In this document: positions 5,307 through 5,842 of the stretch, piece by piece
How the letters are laid out: each line of letters starts with the position of its first letter
How positions within the stretch are numbered: position 1 is the stretch's first letter
Origin: an uncultured bacterium
GTDB lineage: Bacteria > Cyanobacteriota > Vampirovibrionia > Gastranaerophilales > Gastranaerophilaceae
Length of the DNA: 5,842 nucleotides
Direction: 5' to 3'
Assembly (NCBI GenBank): GCA_937894665.1
Contig: CALAWF010000219.1
Coordinates: 1-5,842 of the forward strand
Translations under genes and position numbers: made by a program
Notes under the pieces: model-generated
The model's database searches: none
Seen by the model: the letters and a program-made list of their open reading frames with translations, nothing else
What the model was told of the DNA's origin: nothing

Positions 5307-5389
5307 TTCGTTACGGTTACGTCATTCTGAGGGCTGAACTGTTGAAATAGGTAAGATTATTTAGCAAATTTACCGAAGAATCTCTGACC
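5298..5389 (+). repeat. GTCATTCTGAG...GAAGAATCTC intergenic repeat, right copy
   Basis: Bases 5298-5335 repeat 198-235 in inverted orientation with 36 of 38 identities. After GGGCT (5331-5335) the two copies diverge: the left copy folds back at once, while this one carries about 40 extra bases before closing with GAAGAATCTCTGACC (5375-5389). ATTCT (5324-5328) can pair with AGAAT (5377-5381), and GGTAA (5350-5354) with TTACC (5370-5374) inside. So the same outer ends enclose different centres, as expected of a hairpin-ended element family. It is non-coding. Confidence 0.6.
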
Positions 5390-5401
5390 GAACGCTATTG
5401 C

Positions 5402-5429
5402 AAAAATTGGTCGGCGTGGCAACGCCGAC
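5402..5429 (-). terminator. Palindromic hairpin element, copy 2, serving as likely terminator of the pseudopilin-like gene
   Basis: GTCGGCGT (5410-5417) and ACGCCGAC (5422-5429) form a perfect, GC-rich 8-bp stem with the loop GGCA. Read on the minus strand, the stem is followed by CCAATTTTTG (5401-5410), a run of five T's, the form of a rho-independent terminator. It lies 13 bases past the stop codon of the minus-strand gene. It is also the second copy of the hairpin at 112-135, so a repeat element may have been adopted as a terminator. Confidence 0.6.
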
Positions 5430-5442
5430 TTTACATATAAAT

Positions 5443-5842
5443 TTACTTATACTGTTTTTTACCAATAAAATCTTTCCAATATGTTCCGTTACCCTTCGGG
5501 CTGATGTCATGAACTGCATAATATGCACAAGCAAGAGTCCCTGTATATCCAGATCCATTACAATATTGAGAAGACGCTTTCAATGTAGTTGAATAATGAG
5601 CATAAGCATTACTAGTATAATCGTTATCTGGGTGGTCTGCTCCTTCAGGAATAATATGACCATCTGTGGTAAATAAAAAATAAAATATATCTATTCCTAA
5701 AGTATTTGGTCTTTTATCTCCATTCAAATCAACACACAATCTTGGTCCATTAAACCCGCCTTTAGGTGCATCATCAAACCAAATGTACTTACCTGAAATA
5801 TCATTTCTCATACCAACATTATCGCACATTGGTAATGTTTTA
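5443..5842 (-). CDS. Pseudopilin-like protein (type II secretion/type IV pilus family), C-terminal part, runs off the window
   Basis: The frame is open from the right edge to a TAA at 5443-5445, giving 132 visible residues; the start lies outside. An ATG at 5827-5829 is in frame, but codons before it (K-T-L-P) are open and fit the protein, so it is probably internal. The visible part has RLCVDLNGDKRPN (34-46) followed by LGIDIFYFLFTTDGHIIPEG (48-67), an Asp/Asn/Gly loop resembling the Ca-binding or turn region of GspG-like pseudopilins. Four cysteines (6, 36, 94, 105) may form disulfides. Proteins ending in this style usually begin with a prepilin leader and a hydrophobic helix, which would lie beyond the edge. 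Such proteins are assembled or exported through the inner membrane after leader removal. The role as a pilus or secretion-system subunit is inference from the C-terminal pattern; no assembly gene is in view. Confidence 0.65.
   Translation of the reverse strand, partial: KTLPMCDNVGMRNDISGKYIWFDDAPKGGFNGPRLCVDLNGDKRPNTLGIDIFYFLFTTDGHIIPEGADHPDNDYTSNAYAHYSTTLKASSQYCNGSGYTGTLACAYYAVHDISPKGNGTYWKDFIGKKQYK

Noticed and set aside
5370..5592. Short open frames on both strands across the hairpin and the pseudopilin 3' end
   Set aside because: They cross the terminator and repeat, lack ribosome sites, and the plus-strand frame overlaps the better supported minus-strand gene.
1..5842. CRISPR array, tRNA, transposase, toxin-antitoxin or defence genes
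   Set aside because: No regularly spaced direct repeats, cloverleaf pattern or matching protein motifs were found; the repeats present are isolated palindromic elements.

Overview
The window looks like a chromosomal segment from a low-GC, Gram-negative-type bacterium. My best guess is a gut-type Vampirovibrionia (Melainabacteria, Gastranaerophilales) or a similar lineage. The basis is the AT-rich genes with many A-ending codons, a pseudopilin-like protein of the style common in that group, a RicT-type PSP1 protein, a MurNAc-6-P etherase, and intergenic spaces full of short palindromic repeats. This placement is inference from general resemblance; no search could be run.

Layout: Bases 1-245 carry no gene. 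They hold a patchwork of at least three or four short repeat elements, and the first 60 bases are clearly GC-richer (34 of 60) than the genes. A candidate promoter at 246-275 leads into a two-gene unit: a membrane-anchored thioredoxin-like protein (306-695) overlapping by one base a CcdA/DsbD-type membrane electron carrier (695-1393). A second candidate promoter inside the end of that gene leads into a housekeeping cluster: ribH (1449-1913), murQ (1956-2846), gpsA (2862-3863) and ricT/PSP1 (3863-4789). The cluster closes with a 17-bp perfect terminator hairpin (4791-4828). A promoter whose -35 lies inside that terminator arm precedes a small three-helix PQ-loop/SemiSWEET-like membrane protein (4913-5242). 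The right intergenic region (5243-5442) again holds repeat elements. On the minus strand the 3' part of a pseudopilin-like gene runs off the right edge (5443-5842), with its likely terminator at 5402-5429.

How the parts fit: the thioredoxin and CcdA proteins most likely move reducing power from the cytoplasm across the inner membrane to periplasmic thiols. The ribH-murQ-gpsA-ricT cluster mixes flavin synthesis, cell-wall sugar recycling, phospholipid backbone synthesis and an RNA-processing or iron-sulfur accessory protein. It is held together by tight spacing and a TAATG overlap, not by one pathway. The PQ-loop protein and the pseudopilin are separate units.

The strongest non-gene signals are two. 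First, a 38-bp sequence occurs at 198-235 and, inverted with 36 of 38 identities, at 5298-5335, so it brackets all the plus-strand genes. Second, a palindromic hairpin occurs at 112-135 and again at 5410-5429 with paired compensatory base changes, which points to a repeat family selected or propagated as a structure. I see no CRISPR array, tRNA, rRNA, transposase or defence gene here.
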